Positions 49,374 to 59,299 of a DNA stretch of 64,000 bases are shown in pieces. Both the position numbers and the translations under genes were made by a program. The stretch spans positions 496,001 through 560,000 of the forward strand of contig CAVRUZ010000006.1 of assembly GCA_963724495.1 (NCBI GenBank), read 5' to 3'. The stretch is from CAVRUZ01 sp963724495. GTDB lineage: Bacteria > Actinomycetota > Actinomycetes > Propionibacteriales > DAIQRJ01. Below the pieces are notes generated by a model. The model saw only the letters and a program-made list of their open reading frames with translations. It made no database searches and had not been told where the DNA came from. The stretch's first letter is position 1; each line of letters opens with the position of its first letter.

Positions 49374-50459
49374 GTGCCCACAGCCGATCCCCACCCGACG
49401 TCCTCGTCTGAATCCCCGCTGGCCCTGTCGGTTCTCGACCTCGTCCCGGTCCGGACCGACCAGACCACCTCGGACGCGCTGGCCGCGACCCTGTCGCTCG
49501 CGCGGGTGGCCGACGACTCCGGCTACCGCCGTTACTGGCTGGCCGAGCACCACAACATGGCTGCCGTGGCGGCGACCAACCCGCCCGTGCTGATCTCGCT
49601 GGTGGCCTCGGCGACCGACCGGATCCGGGTCGGGTCGGGCGGGGTGATGCTGCCCAACCACGCGCCGCTGGTGGTCGCCGAGCAGTTCGCGCTGCTCGAG
49701 GCGGCGTTTCCCGGGCGGATCGACCTCGGGATCGGCCGCGCGCCGGGGAGCGACCCGGTCACGAGCTGGGCCCTCCGGCACGGCGCGGGCGGGGTGACCG
49801 CCGACGCCGTCCAGCAGTTCGACTCCTACGTCGACGACGTCATCGCGATGATGGCGCTCGCCGGCGTCGGGCTGGACCTGTCCGGGCGCACCTACGTACT
49901 CACCGCGACCCCGAAAGCCGCATCCAGCCCGCCGGTGTGGCTGCTCGGCTCGTCCGACTACTCCGCCCGGCTCGCGGCCACGAAGGGTCTCCCGTACGTC
50001 TTCGCGCACCACTTCTCCGGCAGCGGCACCGCCGAGGCCCTGGCGCTGTACCGCGACGGCTTCACCCCGCGGGCCGACGGCGACCGGCCGCGCACGTTCC
50101 TCACGGTGAACGCGGTCGTGGCGCCCACGACCGAGGAGGCCGAGCGGCTCGCACTCCCGCAACTGAACGCGATGGTCCGGCTGCGCACCGGCCAGGAGCT
50201 CCTGGCACAGGACCTGGTCGAGGCCGCCGAGGGCACGCAGCTCGACCCGCAGCACAGCTACCTGCGCGAGCAGCTGCGCGCGTCCTGGGTGATCGCCGAC
50301 CAGGCGACGGCAGCCACGCGGATCCGCGAGCTGGCCGACCGCTTCGGGGTCGACGAGGTCATGGTGCACCCGGTCGCCGGCGCGGTCGCAGGAACCGCTG
50401 CCGGCTCGTCGCCGGCGCGGGAGCAGACGCTCCGACTGCTGGCCGAGGCGCTCACGTGA
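49374..50459 (+). CDS. LLM-class flavin-dependent oxidoreductase (MsnO8-like)
   Basis: 361 residues. LSVLDLVPVRTDQTTSDALAATL is the start of the alkanal-monooxygenase-like group, then RYWLAEHHNMAAVAATNPPVLI, IRVGSGGVMLPNHAPLVVAEQFALLEAAFPGRIDLGIGRAPG, and PVWLLGSSDYSARLAATKGL. These features fit FMN/FMNH2-dependent bacterial luciferase relatives; the substrate is unknown. Sits between nth and crp, where mycobacteria have unrelated genes. Start at 49374 preferred for the -10 box; 49356 (MPTVDPVPTADP) is the alternative. Confidence 0.83.
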   Translation: MPTADPHPTSSSESPLALSVLDLVPVRTDQTTSDALAATLSLARVADDSGYRRYWLAEHHNMAAVAATNPPVLISLVASATDRIRVGSGGVMLPNHAPLVVAEQFALLEAAFPGRIDLGIGRAPGSDPVTSWALRHGAGGVTADAVQQFDSYVDDVIAMMALAGVGLDLSGRTYVLTATPKAASSPPVWLLGSSDYSARLAATKGLPYVFAHHFSGSGTAEALALYRDGFTPRADGDRPRTFLTVNAVVAPTTEEAERLALPQLNAMVRLRTGQELLAQDLVEAAEGTQLDPQHSYLREQLRASWVIADQATAATRIRELADRFGVDEVMVHPVAGAVAGTAAGSSPAREQTLRLLAEALT

Positions 50460-50493
50460 GGTGACCAACCGGCACCGCGACAACCGGCGAACG

Positions 50494-50521
50494 TTGCGCT
50501 GCGTCGCGGTTAGGCCAGAAT
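50494..50521 (+). promoter_or_regulatory. Promoter of crp, leaderless
   Basis: TTGCGC (50494-50499), 16 nt, CAGAAT (50516-50521), then 6 nt to GTG 50528. Confidence 0.45.
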
Positions 50522-50527
50522 GGGGAC

Positions 50528-51202
50528 GTGGACGACACGTTGCGACGGGCGCCGTTGTTCCGCGGCCTGGACGATGCGGCCGCGGAGAACCTCAAGACGC
50601 GGATGTCCGACATCGACGTCGCGCGCGGGCGCACCATCTTTCACGAGGGCGATCCCGGTGACGCGCTGTACGTCGTGCTGACCGGCAAGATCAAGCTGGT
50701 GCGGCACGCACCCGACGGGCGGGAGAACCTGCTCGCCGTCCTCGGCCCGGCCGAGATGTTCGGCGAGCTGTCGGTGTTCGACCCCGGACCGCGGCAGACC
50801 ACCGCCACCGCCGTGACCCGCGCGAAGGTGAAGCGGCTCTTGCAGTCCGAGGTCGGTCCCTGGCTGCACGAGCACCCTGAGGTGGCGCTGAGCCTGCTCC
50901 ACCAGCTCGCCCACCGCTTGCGCCGCACCAGTGAGTCGGCGGCGGACCTGGTGTTCACCGACGTGCCAGGGCGGGTCGCCAAGGCGCTGCTGGAGTTGTC
51001 GCAACGCTTCGGTGTTCCCGGACCCGACGGCCTGCACGTCCACCACGACCTCACCCAGGAGGAGCTGGCCCAACTGGTCGGCGCCTCGCGGGAGACCGTC
51101 AACAAGGCTCTGGCCGAGTTCGCCCAACGGGGCTGGATCCGACTCGAACAGAAGTCGGTGACGCTCACCGACGTCGATCGGCTGCTCCGCCGCTCGAAGT
51201 AG
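50528..51202 (+). CDS. crp: Crp/Fnr-family transcriptional regulator (Crp/GlxR type)
   Basis: 224 residues, the size of mycobacterial Crp (Rv3676) and corynebacterial GlxR, at the same locus. Cyclic-nucleotide domain: GDALYVVLTGKIKLVRHAPDGRENLLAVLGPAEMFGELSVFDPGPRQTTATA with the FGELS phosphate-binding cassette and following arginine. Helix-turn-helix: LTQEELAQLVGASRETVNKALAEFAQRGW; RETVNKAL is the recognition helix. Probably binds cAMP and acts on a large regulon. Confidence 0.93.
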   Translation: MDDTLRRAPLFRGLDDAAAENLKTRMSDIDVARGRTIFHEGDPGDALYVVLTGKIKLVRHAPDGRENLLAVLGPAEMFGELSVFDPGPRQTTATAVTRAKVKRLLQSEVGPWLHEHPEVALSLLHQLAHRLRRTSESAADLVFTDVPGRVAKALLELSQRFGVPGPDGLHVHHDLTQEELAQLVGASRETVNKALAEFAQRGWIRLEQKSVTLTDVDRLLRRSK

Positions 51203-51235
51203 GTGCACGTCGCCTGGCGCTGCAAGGACGGCGCC

Positions 51236-51724
51236 TCAGACGCGGACGACCAGCTCCACCTCGACCGGGGCATCCAGCGGCAGCACCGCAACACCCACCG
51301 CGCTGCGGACGTGCTTGCCCGCGTCACCGAAGACCTCGACGAGGAACTCACTGGCACCGTTCGCCACCGCGGGCTGCGCGGTGAAGCCGGAGTCGCTGGC
51401 CACGAACACGACCACCTTGACGATCTGCCGGATCGCCGACAGCTCGCCGACGACGCCTTTGATCGCGGCCAAGGCGTTCAGCGCGCACTGCCGGGCGCAG
51501 TCGACCGCCTCCTCCTGACTGACGTCGGATCCGACCTTCCCCGAGGCCAGCAGCGACCCGTCCACTGTCGGCAGCTGGCCAGAGGTCCACACGTGGTCGC
51601 CGTCCCGGACCGCCGGAAGGTAGGCCGCCAGCGGCGTCGCCGGGGCGGGCAGGGTCAGCCCGGAGGCGGCGATCCGCTCCTCCGGGGTACCCGCATCCGT
51701 CCTGCTCGGATCGGCTGCGCTCAC
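51236..51724 (-). CDS. RidA-family protein
   Basis: 162 residues from GTG 51724, overlapping the previous stop (GTGA). LPAVRDGDHVWTSGQLPTVDG, CARQCALNALAAIKGVVGELSAIRQIVKVVVFVAS and RSAVGVAVLPLDAPVEVELVV cover the YjgF/RidA trimer fold. The classic RidA arginine near the end (RxxV) falls in the VRSAVGV segment. The family deaminates reactive enamines; this longer subgroup (as Rv3678c) is less studied. Confidence 0.85.
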   Translation of the reverse strand: MSAADPSRTDAGTPEERIAASGLTLPAPATPLAAYLPAVRDGDHVWTSGQLPTVDGSLLASGKVGSDVSQEEAVDCARQCALNALAAIKGVVGELSAIRQIVKVVVFVASDSGFTAQPAVANGASEFLVEVFGDAGKHVRSAVGVAVLPLDAPVEVELVVRV

Positions 51725-51927
51725 GCAGGCACCGCGCCCGGCTGCGGCGACGGCTTCGGCCGCTTCATGTAGGCCACCAGGTTCTCCGGGTTCGGTCCTG
51801 GCACGATCGCGACGAGTTCCCAGCCGTCGTCGCCCCAGTTGTCCAGGATCTGCTTGGTGGCGTGCACCAGCAGCGGCACGGTCACGTACTCCCAGCGGGT
51901 GGCAATCGGGCCTGTGTTGAGTGTCAT
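51721..51927 (-). CDS. DUF4177 small protein
   Basis: 68 residues. TRWEYVTVPLLVHATKQILDNWGDDGWELVAIVPGPNPENLVAYMKRP is the DUF4177 pattern, a small beta-alpha domain of unknown role always found next to RidA in this neighbourhood. ATG 51927 has CACAAT 6 nt upstream, so it looks leaderless; translation is coupled to ridA. Confidence 0.83.
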   Translation of the reverse strand: MTLNTGPIATRWEYVTVPLLVHATKQILDNWGDDGWELVAIVPGPNPENLVAYMKRPKPSPQPGAVPA

Positions 51928-51933
51928 GCGGGC

Positions 51934-51939
51934 ATTGTG
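51934..51939 (-). promoter_or_regulatory. -10 box of DUF4177-ridA operon
   Basis: CACAAT on the minus strand, 6 nt before ATG 51927. Confidence 0.4.
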
Positions 51940-52098
51940 CGCCATCCTTCTCGGCCGCCGCGACGCGATGGACGGCGGGCGGCCTCGGGTGCGCGCACCG
52001 CATTCCGCGCGAAACGACCTGGTCTCGAGGTCCCGGTGGTCGCCCTCTCGGGCGTCCCGGTGAGCGCGCACAATGCCGGTCGGCCGGTCGGTCGCAGG

Positions 52099-52104
52099 TA
52101 TCCT
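52099..52104 (+). promoter_or_regulatory. -10 box of ponA2
   Basis: TATCCT, 7 nt before ATG 52112; no Shine-Dalgarno. Confidence 0.45.
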
Positions 52105-52111
52105 CCGGTAT

Positions 52112-54563
52112 ATGCCACGACCCCTCGACGCCTTCGGCGACTGGATCGCCCGAGAGGCGGGAATCGTCGGCAAGCTGATCGCCTTCGTCGCAGTCGCGGT
52201 CGTGGCCGGCCTGCTCGCCTCGGGCCTCGTGCTCCCGTTCGCGGGAGCTGTCGGCCTCGGGGCCAAGGGCATCACCCAGTCGTTCGAGGCGCTGCCGAGC
52301 CAGCTGCGCACCCCACCGATGAAGGCGTCCTCACGGCTGCTGAGCTCCGACGGCACCGCCCTTGCCACCTTCTACGCCGAGAACCGCATCGACATCGCCT
52401 ACGACGACATTGCGCCGAGCATGCGCCAGGCGATCGTGGCAATCGAGGACGAGCGCTTCTTCCAGCACGGCGCCATCGACCTGCGCGGAACCCTGCGGGC
52501 GCTGGTGCGCAACAGCCAGGCCGGTGGGGTCTCTCAAGGTGGTTCCACCATCACCCAGCAGTACGTGAAGCTGACCCTCCTGGAGGCGGCGAGCACACCT
52601 GAGGAGCGGGCCGCGGCCGTCGCCGACACCTATGCGCGCAAGCTGCAGGAGCTGCGCTACGCGATCGCGATCGAAGAGACCACGCCGAAGGAGGAGATCC
52701 TCCGCCGGTACCTCAACACCGCCTACTTCGGCGACGGCACCTACGGAGTGGAAGCGGCCGCGCGGCACTACTTCAATGTGTCGGCCAAGCGGCTGAAGCT
52801 GGAGCAGTCGGCGATGCTCGCCGCCATGGTCCGCAACCCCGTCGGCTACGACCCGGTCGAGGACCCCCAGCCCGTCATCGCCCGACGGAACCTCGTGCTC
52901 ACCAACATGGCCGAGCAGAAGGTCATCAAGACCGCCCTCTCCAAGGAGCTGCAGAAGACCGGCCTCGGGCTGGACATCACGCCGATGCGCAACGGCTGCA
53001 CGTCGTCGGTGGCACAGTTCTTCTGCCAGTACGCCTACCAGCGGCTGATGGACAACAAGAACCTCGGCGCCACGGTCGAGGAGCGGCGCGACATGCTCTA
53101 CACGGGCGGGCTGACGGTCACCACCAGCCTCGACCCGAGGATCCAGCGTGCGGCCTCCGAAGCGGTCCGTGACGGCGTCTATCCCACGTCCAAGGCGATC
53201 GGTGTCATCAGCATGGTCGAGCCGGGCACCGGACTCGTCAAGGCGATGGCCCAGTCCCGGCCGATGGGCAAGGACGAGAAAAAGGGCCAGACCTACGTCA
53301 ACTACAACGTGGACGCGGCACACGGCGGCAGCACGTACGGGATCCAGCCCGGCTCGTCGATGAAGACGTTCGTGCTGGCGGCCGCGATCGAGCAGGGCAT
53401 TCCCCTGTCGGTCCAGATGCGGGTTCCCGGCAGCTACGTCTCCATCGGACCGGTACAGACGTGTGCCGGCGCGGTGCGCGACGACTGGCCGGTCAGTAAC
53501 AACGACCCGAACGAGTCCGGGTACTTCGACCTCGTCACCGGGACGATCCGCTCGGTCAACACATTCTTCGCCCTCATGGAGGAGAGGACCGGCATCTGCG
53601 AGCCGGCGACGATCGCCGAGGACCTGGGCGTGATCCGCGGCGACGGAAAGCCTCTGCAGCAGGTGAAGTCGTTCACCCTGGGTGTCAACGAGATCTCGCC
53701 ACTCTCGCTGGCCACGGCGTACGCCGGTTTCGCGGCTCGCGGCAAGGCCTGCCCGTCCGTGGTCATCACCAAGATCCTCGACCGCAACGGCAAGGGCATC
53801 GACCCGGACAATGCCGAATGCAAGCAGGTGATTCCCAAGGAGGTTGCCGACGGCGTGGCCTACGTGCTGCACCAGAACCTCGACGGCAGCGACGACTGTT
53901 GCCGCACCGGGCGCGGGATGATCCTTCCCGGCCGACAGGCCGGCGGGAAGACCGGCACCAACGACTCCGGGATCTCGCTGACCTTCGCCGGCTTCACCCC
54001 GCAGCTTGCGGCAGTGGCGATGGTTGCTGACGTCGACCCGCCGCTGGAGTCGCTGGACCACGTCCAGTTGACCGACCAGGAGACCGGCAAGGCCTTCGGC
54101 GGAACCACGGCCGGACCGATCTGGAAAGCCGCGATGGAGAAGGCACTGGAGGACGTCCCGGCCGAGGACTTCCCGGAGGTGTCGGAAGACGTGAAGGTCG
54201 GCAAGAAGAAGGACGTGCCGGAAGTTGTCGGGATGTCGGCGGAAGACGCACGGCAGGTCCTGGAGGGCGCGGGCTTCACCGTCTTCCTCGGGTACGAGGT
54301 CGACTCGTCCTACAACCGCGGCATCATCGCCCAGCAGTCGCTGACCGGCAGCCAGCCGATCGGCAGCACGGTGACGATCTCCCCGTCAGACGGCAGCCCG
54401 TACGTGCCGCCGCCGCACCGAAGCCGAAAGAGACCCGAAGCCGGACCCGAAGGAGACGCCGAAGGCGACTCCCAAGCCGGATCCGGAGCCTGGCCCGGAG
54501 AAGCCGAACCCCAAGCCCCCAAAGAAGCCGAAGAAGGACTTGGCCGCCTCGACGTCGTGGTAG
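52112..54563 (+). CDS. ponA2: Class A penicillin-binding protein with PASTA domain, PonA2 type (tail frame interrupted)
   Basis: Bifunctional peptidoglycan synthase. Short cytoplasmic start, membrane helix at about 22-48, GT51 glycosyltransferase (IEDERFFQHGAIDLRGTLRAL; GGSTITQQYVKL), transpeptidase motifs PGSSMKTF (SxxK), SVN and GGKTGTND (KTG), then one PASTA domain (DVPEVVGMSAEDARQVLEGAGF). The plain frame runs to 54676 in sequence unlike the family. Restoring one base near 54416 and one near 54435 gives a PKPKETPKPDPKETPK-type tail ending ASTSW at 54563, giving about 817 residues, which is the normal kind of end. Next gene in mycobacteria also encodes a metallophosphoesterase. Confidence 0.93.
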
Positions 54564-54665
54564 CCGGGTCGCCTCTCTCGCGCCGTCGAGTGGGCGCAAT
54601 CTGTGGTGCCGGCAGCTTCCAGACGGCAGATGCCGCCCACTCAACGTGCTTGGTTGTGACGTTCG

Positions 54666-55130
54666 TCAGCTCGTGAGCTGGCGCCGGACCTCCGCCGAGA
54701 CGTCCTTGCCGTCGGCGCGGCCCTGGACCTTCGCCATCACGGCCTTCATCACCTGGCCCATCGCCTTGGGCTCGGTGGCACCCGTCTCGGCGATGGCGTC
54801 GGCGACGGCAGCGGTGAGGTCGTCCGCCGACAGTTGCTGCGGAAGGTAAGCCCGCAGGATCTCCGCTTCGGACTCCTCCTTGGCGGCCTGCTCCTCACGG
54901 CCGGCGCCACGGAAGGCGTCCGCCGCCTCCTTGCGTCGCTTCACCTCGGTGCCGAGCACGCCCTGCACGTCCTCGTCGGTGAGCTCGCGCGGAGTCGACC
55001 CCGCCATCTCGGCGCTCTGCACGGCGGCGAGCGCCATCCGCAGGGTGCTCGAGGTCAGCGGGTCGCGCCCCTTGATAGCGGCGGTCAGGTCGGTCCGGAG
55101 TCGTTGTTTGAGGTCGCTCACACCCGACAT
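54666..55130 (-). CDS. GatB/YqeY domain protein
   Basis: 154 residues. LKQRLRTDLTAAIKGRDPLTSSTLRMALAAV and EAEILRAYLPQQLSADDLTAAVADAI, then MGQVMKAVMAKVQGRADGKDVSAEVRRQL are the whole YqeY domain, the helical tail of GatB found alone. It is thought to bind tRNA, but the role of free YqeY is unsettled. Faces ponA2 convergently. Confidence 0.92.
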   Translation of the reverse strand: MSGVSDLKQRLRTDLTAAIKGRDPLTSSTLRMALAAVQSAEMAGSTPRELTDEDVQGVLGTEVKRRKEAADAFRGAGREEQAAKEESEAEILRAYLPQQLSADDLTAAVADAIAETGATEPKAMGQVMKAVMAKVQGRADGKDVSAEVRRQLTS

Positions 55131-55195
55131 TGTGACCGAACCGCGTACACGGATCCTGGCCGGCTGACCTGATGCGGTTGTGCGAGGGTGGCGCC

Positions 55196-56095
55196 ATGCA
55201 TCCCGTGGCCAGGCTGGCGGCCGGCGTCACCCTTGCGGGTGCCGCCACATTGGCCTACTCCGCCGGCTACGAGGTGCGGGCCTACCGCCTCCGCCGCGCC
55301 GAGATCGCCGTGCTGCCGCCGGGCGCGCGTCCCTTGCGCGTGCTGCACATCTCCGACCTGCACTTCACTCCCCGTCAGCGGAGCAAGGTCGCGTGGCTGC
55401 AGGCCCTCGCCACGCTGCAGCCGGACCTGGTGGTGAACACCGGCGACAACCTCTCGCACGTCGATGCGGTTCCTGTCGTGATGGAGTCTCTCGGACCGCT
55501 CCTGGATTTTCCCGGGGTCTTCGTCTTCGGCTCGAACGACTACTCGGGCCCGATCCTGCGCAACCCGCTGCGGTACCTGTTCGAGCGCGACCGGCCGGGT
55601 GGCTTCGAGCGTGACATCGCCATCCCGCTGCCGACCGAGGACCTGCGGCGCGAACTGCGCGATGCCGGTTGGCTCGACCTGAACAACGCGGCCGGTTGGC
55701 TCACCGTCGACGACCGGCAGGTCCAGTTCGTCGGGGTCGACGACCCCCATGTCGCGCGTGACGACTACCGCTCGGTCGGGCATCCACCGGATTCCGGAGC
55801 AGACGCCGCCATCGCGCTCCTGCACGCGCCCTACCGCCGGGTGTTGTCGGCCATGGCAGCCGACGGCTGGCCACTGCTGCTGGCCGGTCACACCCACGGC
55901 GGACAGGTCTGCGTCCCCGGCTACGGCGCCCTCGTCACCAACTGCGATCTCGACACCGCGAGGGTCAAGGGCCTCTCGCGCTTCGACGGCTCCTACCTGC
56001 ACGTGTCGGCCGGCCTGGGGACGTCGCGGTTCGCACCCGTGCGGTTCGCCTGCTATCCAGAGGCCAGCCTGCTCACTCTGGTGCCGACCGGCTGA
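55196..56095 (+). CDS. Membrane-anchored metallophosphoesterase
   Basis: 299 residues from ATG 55196 (an earlier ATG at 55172 is in frame). One N-terminal helix (RLAAGVTLAGAATLAYSAGYEV), then calcineurin-like motifs: RVLHISDLHFTPRQRSK, PDLVVNTGDNLSH, FVFGSNDYSG (GNHD with serine-asparagine-aspartate-tyrosine instead of GNHD), LLHAPYRR, and LLLAGHTHGGQVCVPGYG. Equivalent of Rv3683, beside ponA2 in mycobacteria. The GSNDY variant replaces the usual catalytic histidine, as in other members of this subgroup. Substrate unknown, possibly a cell-envelope precursor. Confidence 0.88.
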   Translation: MHPVARLAAGVTLAGAATLAYSAGYEVRAYRLRRAEIAVLPPGARPLRVLHISDLHFTPRQRSKVAWLQALATLQPDLVVNTGDNLSHVDAVPVVMESLGPLLDFPGVFVFGSNDYSGPILRNPLRYLFERDRPGGFERDIAIPLPTEDLRRELRDAGWLDLNNAAGWLTVDDRQVQFVGVDDPHVARDDYRSVGHPPDSGADAAIALLHAPYRRVLSAMAADGWPLLLAGHTHGGQVCVPGYGALVTNCDLDTARVKGLSRFDGSYLHVSAGLGTSRFAPVRFACYPEASLLTLVPTG

Positions 56096-56288
56096 GGCAG
56101 TTGCGTCGGCAGTGCCGATGCTCGGCCAGCCAACGGCACCAGACATGCAGCCGCCGGACCCAGACCCGGACATTGCGGCCGATGAGCGGCGTTGGTCTGG
56201 CCTCACTGCATGTTTCGCGCGAGTTGCCTCGGTCCGCGAGCTGATTCGGCACGCGGCCGAGCGGCTGGATAGACTCGGCGGTCGGTCG

Positions 56289-56353
<65 letters not shown>

Positions 56354-56365
<12 letters not shown>

Positions 56366-57000
56366 CTGAAAGCCCTGGTCAGGGGCATGTCGACCAGACT
56401 CACACTTGGTCGGCGGAAGACCTGAGTAGCTAATTGAGTAACTAGGCACCCTGTCCCGTGCCTCCGAACACCCGTCCATCACCGTCGCGCCGGTCTGGAT
56501 CATCGGCCGAATCTGGTGCCGGTACCCCAGCTCCGTCACCGTAGTTCCGCTGTGACCGACCAGGCGCGAAATCTCCTCCAAGGACACGCCCGCGTCCGAC
56601 AGGAGTGATGCGAACGAATGCCGCAGCTCGCGCGGCGTCCAATCGGCCGGATCGAGACTCGGCACCAGGCCAGCGCCCGACGGAGATCTCGACGGGACGT
56701 CGGCCGCATCCATCGCACTACCGACCCGAGTAGTGAAGACCAGGCCAGACTCCCGCCAGCGAGCGCCGGCGATCGACTGGTCCGACACCTGCTGGACTCG
56801 CTGCCGTCGGATCGCCTCGACACACCGGCTGGGCAGCGCCAATGTGCGACGGGATCTCCGAGTCTTCTTGGTGTCACCTCCAGCCCGAGCAGAACGCCAG
56901 ACCTCGATGAACGGCGGCACCGGCGGAACAGCGGCCAGCTCACCGTCAGATGCACGTGCTCCCAACGCAGGGCACGAACTCCCAGGTCTCCTCCTTGCTA
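56354..57000 (-). pseudogene. Decayed tyrosine recombinase (integrase), C-terminal part
   Basis: Runs to within the 3' end of tRNA-Pro. DGELAAVPPVPPFIEVWRS, RRTLALPSRCVEAIRRQR, GLVFTTRVGSAMDAADV, then the catalytic core WTPRELRHSFASLLSDAGVSLEEISRLVGHSGTTVTELGYRHQIRP with Arg, His-x-x and Tyr. Homology upstream continues in a different frame (LRWEHVHL near 56950) and ends at about 57000, so the N-terminal arm-binding and core-binding parts are missing. The last residues read into the tRNA T-arm. A relic of an element that inserted at tRNA-Pro. Confidence 0.75.
56423..56442 (+). repeat. Direct repeat, copy 1
   Basis: TGAGTAGCTAATTGAGTAAC. It matches copy 2 at 61723 in the same orientation at 17 of 20 positions, each copy itself holding two GAGTA units. 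The pair flanks 5.3 kb of accessory DNA. Confidence 0.4.
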
Positions 57001-57049
57001 GCGGCGGGCGGCATGGCGTCCTGGCGGGGGTGAGCCGTTTGCGGCGTGT

Positions 57050-58157
57050 TCATGTCCCCTCCAAGGAGAGGTGAGGATCAGCAGGCGGTGCGGTGTCGGC
57101 CAGGACGTCGGTCATCAGGTCGTGGAACTGTGTGGGCTGCTCCCACAAGGGGCGGTGCCCGGAGGTCTCGAGGTACGTCAGTTCCTTCGAGGGCACACGG
57201 AGCTGCTTGAACCACTCCTGGGCCAGGCGCTACCGGCCGGGGGCCTCGTGGCGCCCCTGGGCCAGGTACGCCGGCACCTCCAGGCTGGTGGCCTGGGTGC
57301 GGAAGTCGATGTCCTGCAACTGCGGGTACAGCACCGAGAACGCGTCGAGCGTCGCGCGCAGGATGTGCACCTGATCCAGCAGCGTGTACTCCTCGACGAA
57401 GAGGTTCTCGCTCATCTGGCCAGCGCCCTCGCTGTTGGCGCTGTGGTCGTAAGGGTGGACCTCCATCTCGTTGGACAGGGCCGCCTCGCAGTCCAAGACG
57501 TCGGTGTACGGCGGAGGGCCGTTCTCCTCCAACGTGTCGACGAGGTCGGTGTTGCCCTCGGCGCGTGCCCACGCGAGTTTGTCCTGGTAGAAGATCTTGT
57601 CGGTGGCAGCCCTGGCTCACCATCTGCCCGACACCGACGTGGGCGCGGTACAGCTCGGGGTGCTGCTGTACGGCGAGGACCCCGAGGGTGGCCCCCAGGA
57701 CTGGCCGACCAGGGTTACGCAGGTAGTTGGTGACCGCGTTTGCGTCGTCCACGGCCCCGTCCACGGTCATAGTGTCGGTGGGGTCGAGCAGGTAGACCTT
57801 CTCCTCGTCGAACCGGTCGTCGGTGGCGGGGATTCCTGAGTGCGCTGGGCCTGTGGCTGCGTCGCGGAGTCGCTGTGACCGGAGTAGGAGGCCAGCGACG
57901 CAGCCGACGAGGAGTCCTCGACCCATCGCCGAGAGCCCCTCGAACGTGGATATCGGTCCGCGCGGCGTCCACAAGCCGGCGAGCAGCCCATACCAACCGT
58001 GGCGAGCAACCCGAGGCTCCAGGCCAGCCGCTTGTCCGACACCTCACCGCGCAAAAGCGCATCCTCTGCCACGGTTGGTCACGCCAGCACTCGCCGCATT
58101 CCCTGGAGGCTGTTCCAGTTGCGGTGTCACCGAGGGATTGGTGTGCACACTCATCAT
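57050..58157 (-). pseudogene. Decayed membrane-anchored alpha/beta hydrolase (prolyl aminopeptidase-like)
   Basis: Pieces of one gene in shifting frames. Start ATG 58157 has AGGAG five nt upstream; then VAEDALLRGEVSDKRLAWSLGLLATVG (membrane helix), LWTPRGPISTFEG-like start, a gap where the oxyanion loop should be, LDPTDTMTVDGAVDDANAVTNYLR, the nucleophile elbow VGQSWGATLGVLAVQQHPELYRA split across frames, LEENGPPPYTDVLD, then an in-frame TAG at about 57235, and QEWFKQLRVPSKELTYLETSGHRPLWEQP to a stop at 57050. The losses are too many to be read errors alone, so this is real decay. Confidence 0.72.
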
Positions 58158-58672
58158 GGACGCTCCTGACCCAGGCCTGGGCCGGGCGTCACTCGGCGTA
58201 CCGTCCCTGACTTGCGGGCCGCTATTCACGCCAAGGGACCTTAGCCTTCCCACCCATTCTCACCGCCTGCCTCACCCCAAGCGGAAGGGCCGAGCGAGTC
58301 CCCGGACGATGGCTAAAGGCCTTGACGCCCTGTGTGCCTCGCGGTCAACGTGCCGTCGCTGCCACGGTGATCGGCCGGGCTACTACTGGGCTGGACTGGG
58401 CTGCGGCCAGTCGGCGACGAGTCTCCCCGTTGATCGATCGCCATCCATGCAGCCACCGTCCTCCCGCGGTGACTGAGGAATTCCGGCGGCCGCAGGCATC
58501 TGACGCGATGCGCAACCAGCGCACGACCTTCAAGGGCGGCCACCGGAGAGGGGTTTCGGCGATCACGATGAGAACAGGTACAAGCTCAGTGAGGTCCAGG
58601 TCGTCGCTTGAGACGGTGCCACACAGCCTTCTTTGAGGTCCTTCTCGATGTGGTGTGCCTACCCCGTCAGTT
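58158..58672. other. Non-coding stretch upstream of decayed hydrolase
   Basis: 515 nt without a convincing gene. It includes the promoter area of the hydrolase relic. Two weak DosR-like palindromes are seen at 58234-58249 (AGGGACCTTAGCCTTC) and 58309-58325 (ATGGCTAAAGGCCTTGA). Confidence 0.4.
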
Positions 58673-59299
58673 CTACCTGGGTCGGGACCCAGCCTGCACG
58701 GTGTCGTCCATCGAGAGGGCCAGCGCGATTCCGCTGCCCCAGCCCGGTGCCCGACCTCGGGCCGGAGGGCGGGTGTGCCGTAGGTCGTGGCCGCTTCGAA
58801 GGAGCAACCAGGCGGCCAGTGAGTTGGAGTTCCACATCTCGCCGAGGCCGAGCTCGTCGCGCCCCCAGGTCAGCGGCGGCACCTGGCCAACCAGCGCCAG
58901 CAGGTTCGCCGCCCGGGCGGGATCCCGGCTCATCACCGTGGGCTCGCCCGCCGCGAAGATGAGGTCAGGGATCGAGCCGCCGCGCCAGGCCCGCACCTCG
59001 TAGCGGAACAGCCGCGACCGTCCCAGAGCGGGCAGTCCGACCGGTCCCTCGACCACGACGCCGCGCTCGGCGGAGGCGTTTCCCCACACCGGCCCCATCT
59101 CGATGGCGTATGAAACTCTCCCGAGCCGCACGGATAGCGCCGCATGGAAGAGCGGCGCACGGCGGCGACGCTGCCGTCGAGCACAGATGGCCTCGTAAAC
59201 ACGCCCGTTGAAGGCAACAACATGTCCACCGGCACCCAGCGGCAGCCAGTGAAGCAGCACCTCGGCCGAGCCGCCGCCGTACTCCGGAGTCGGTTTCAC
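58673..59299 (-). CDS. Conserved hypothetical protein
   Basis: 208 residues, no membrane helix. Distinct conserved segments: LGAGGHVVAFNGRVYEAI, RGVVVEGPVGLPALGRSRLFRYEVRAW, and GRDELGLGEMWNSNSLAAWLL, then ARGRAPGW. I recognise this as a widespread hypothetical family found next to membrane genes, but no function is known to me. Last gene of a four-gene minus-strand block; overlaps the previous gene by 4 nt. Confidence 0.75.
   Translation of the reverse strand: MKPTPEYGGGSAEVLLHWLPLGAGGHVVAFNGRVYEAICARRQRRRRAPLFHAALSVRLGRVSYAIEMGPVWGNASAERGVVVEGPVGLPALGRSRLFRYEVRAWRGGSIPDLIFAAGEPTVMSRDPARAANLLALVGQVPPLTWGRDELGLGEMWNSNSLAAWLLLRSGHDLRHTRPPARGRAPGWGSGIALALSMDDTVQAGSRPR

Noticed and set aside
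52331..54061. 576-codon minus-strand frame opposite ponA2
   Set aside because: Shadow frame; ponA2 motifs are unambiguous.
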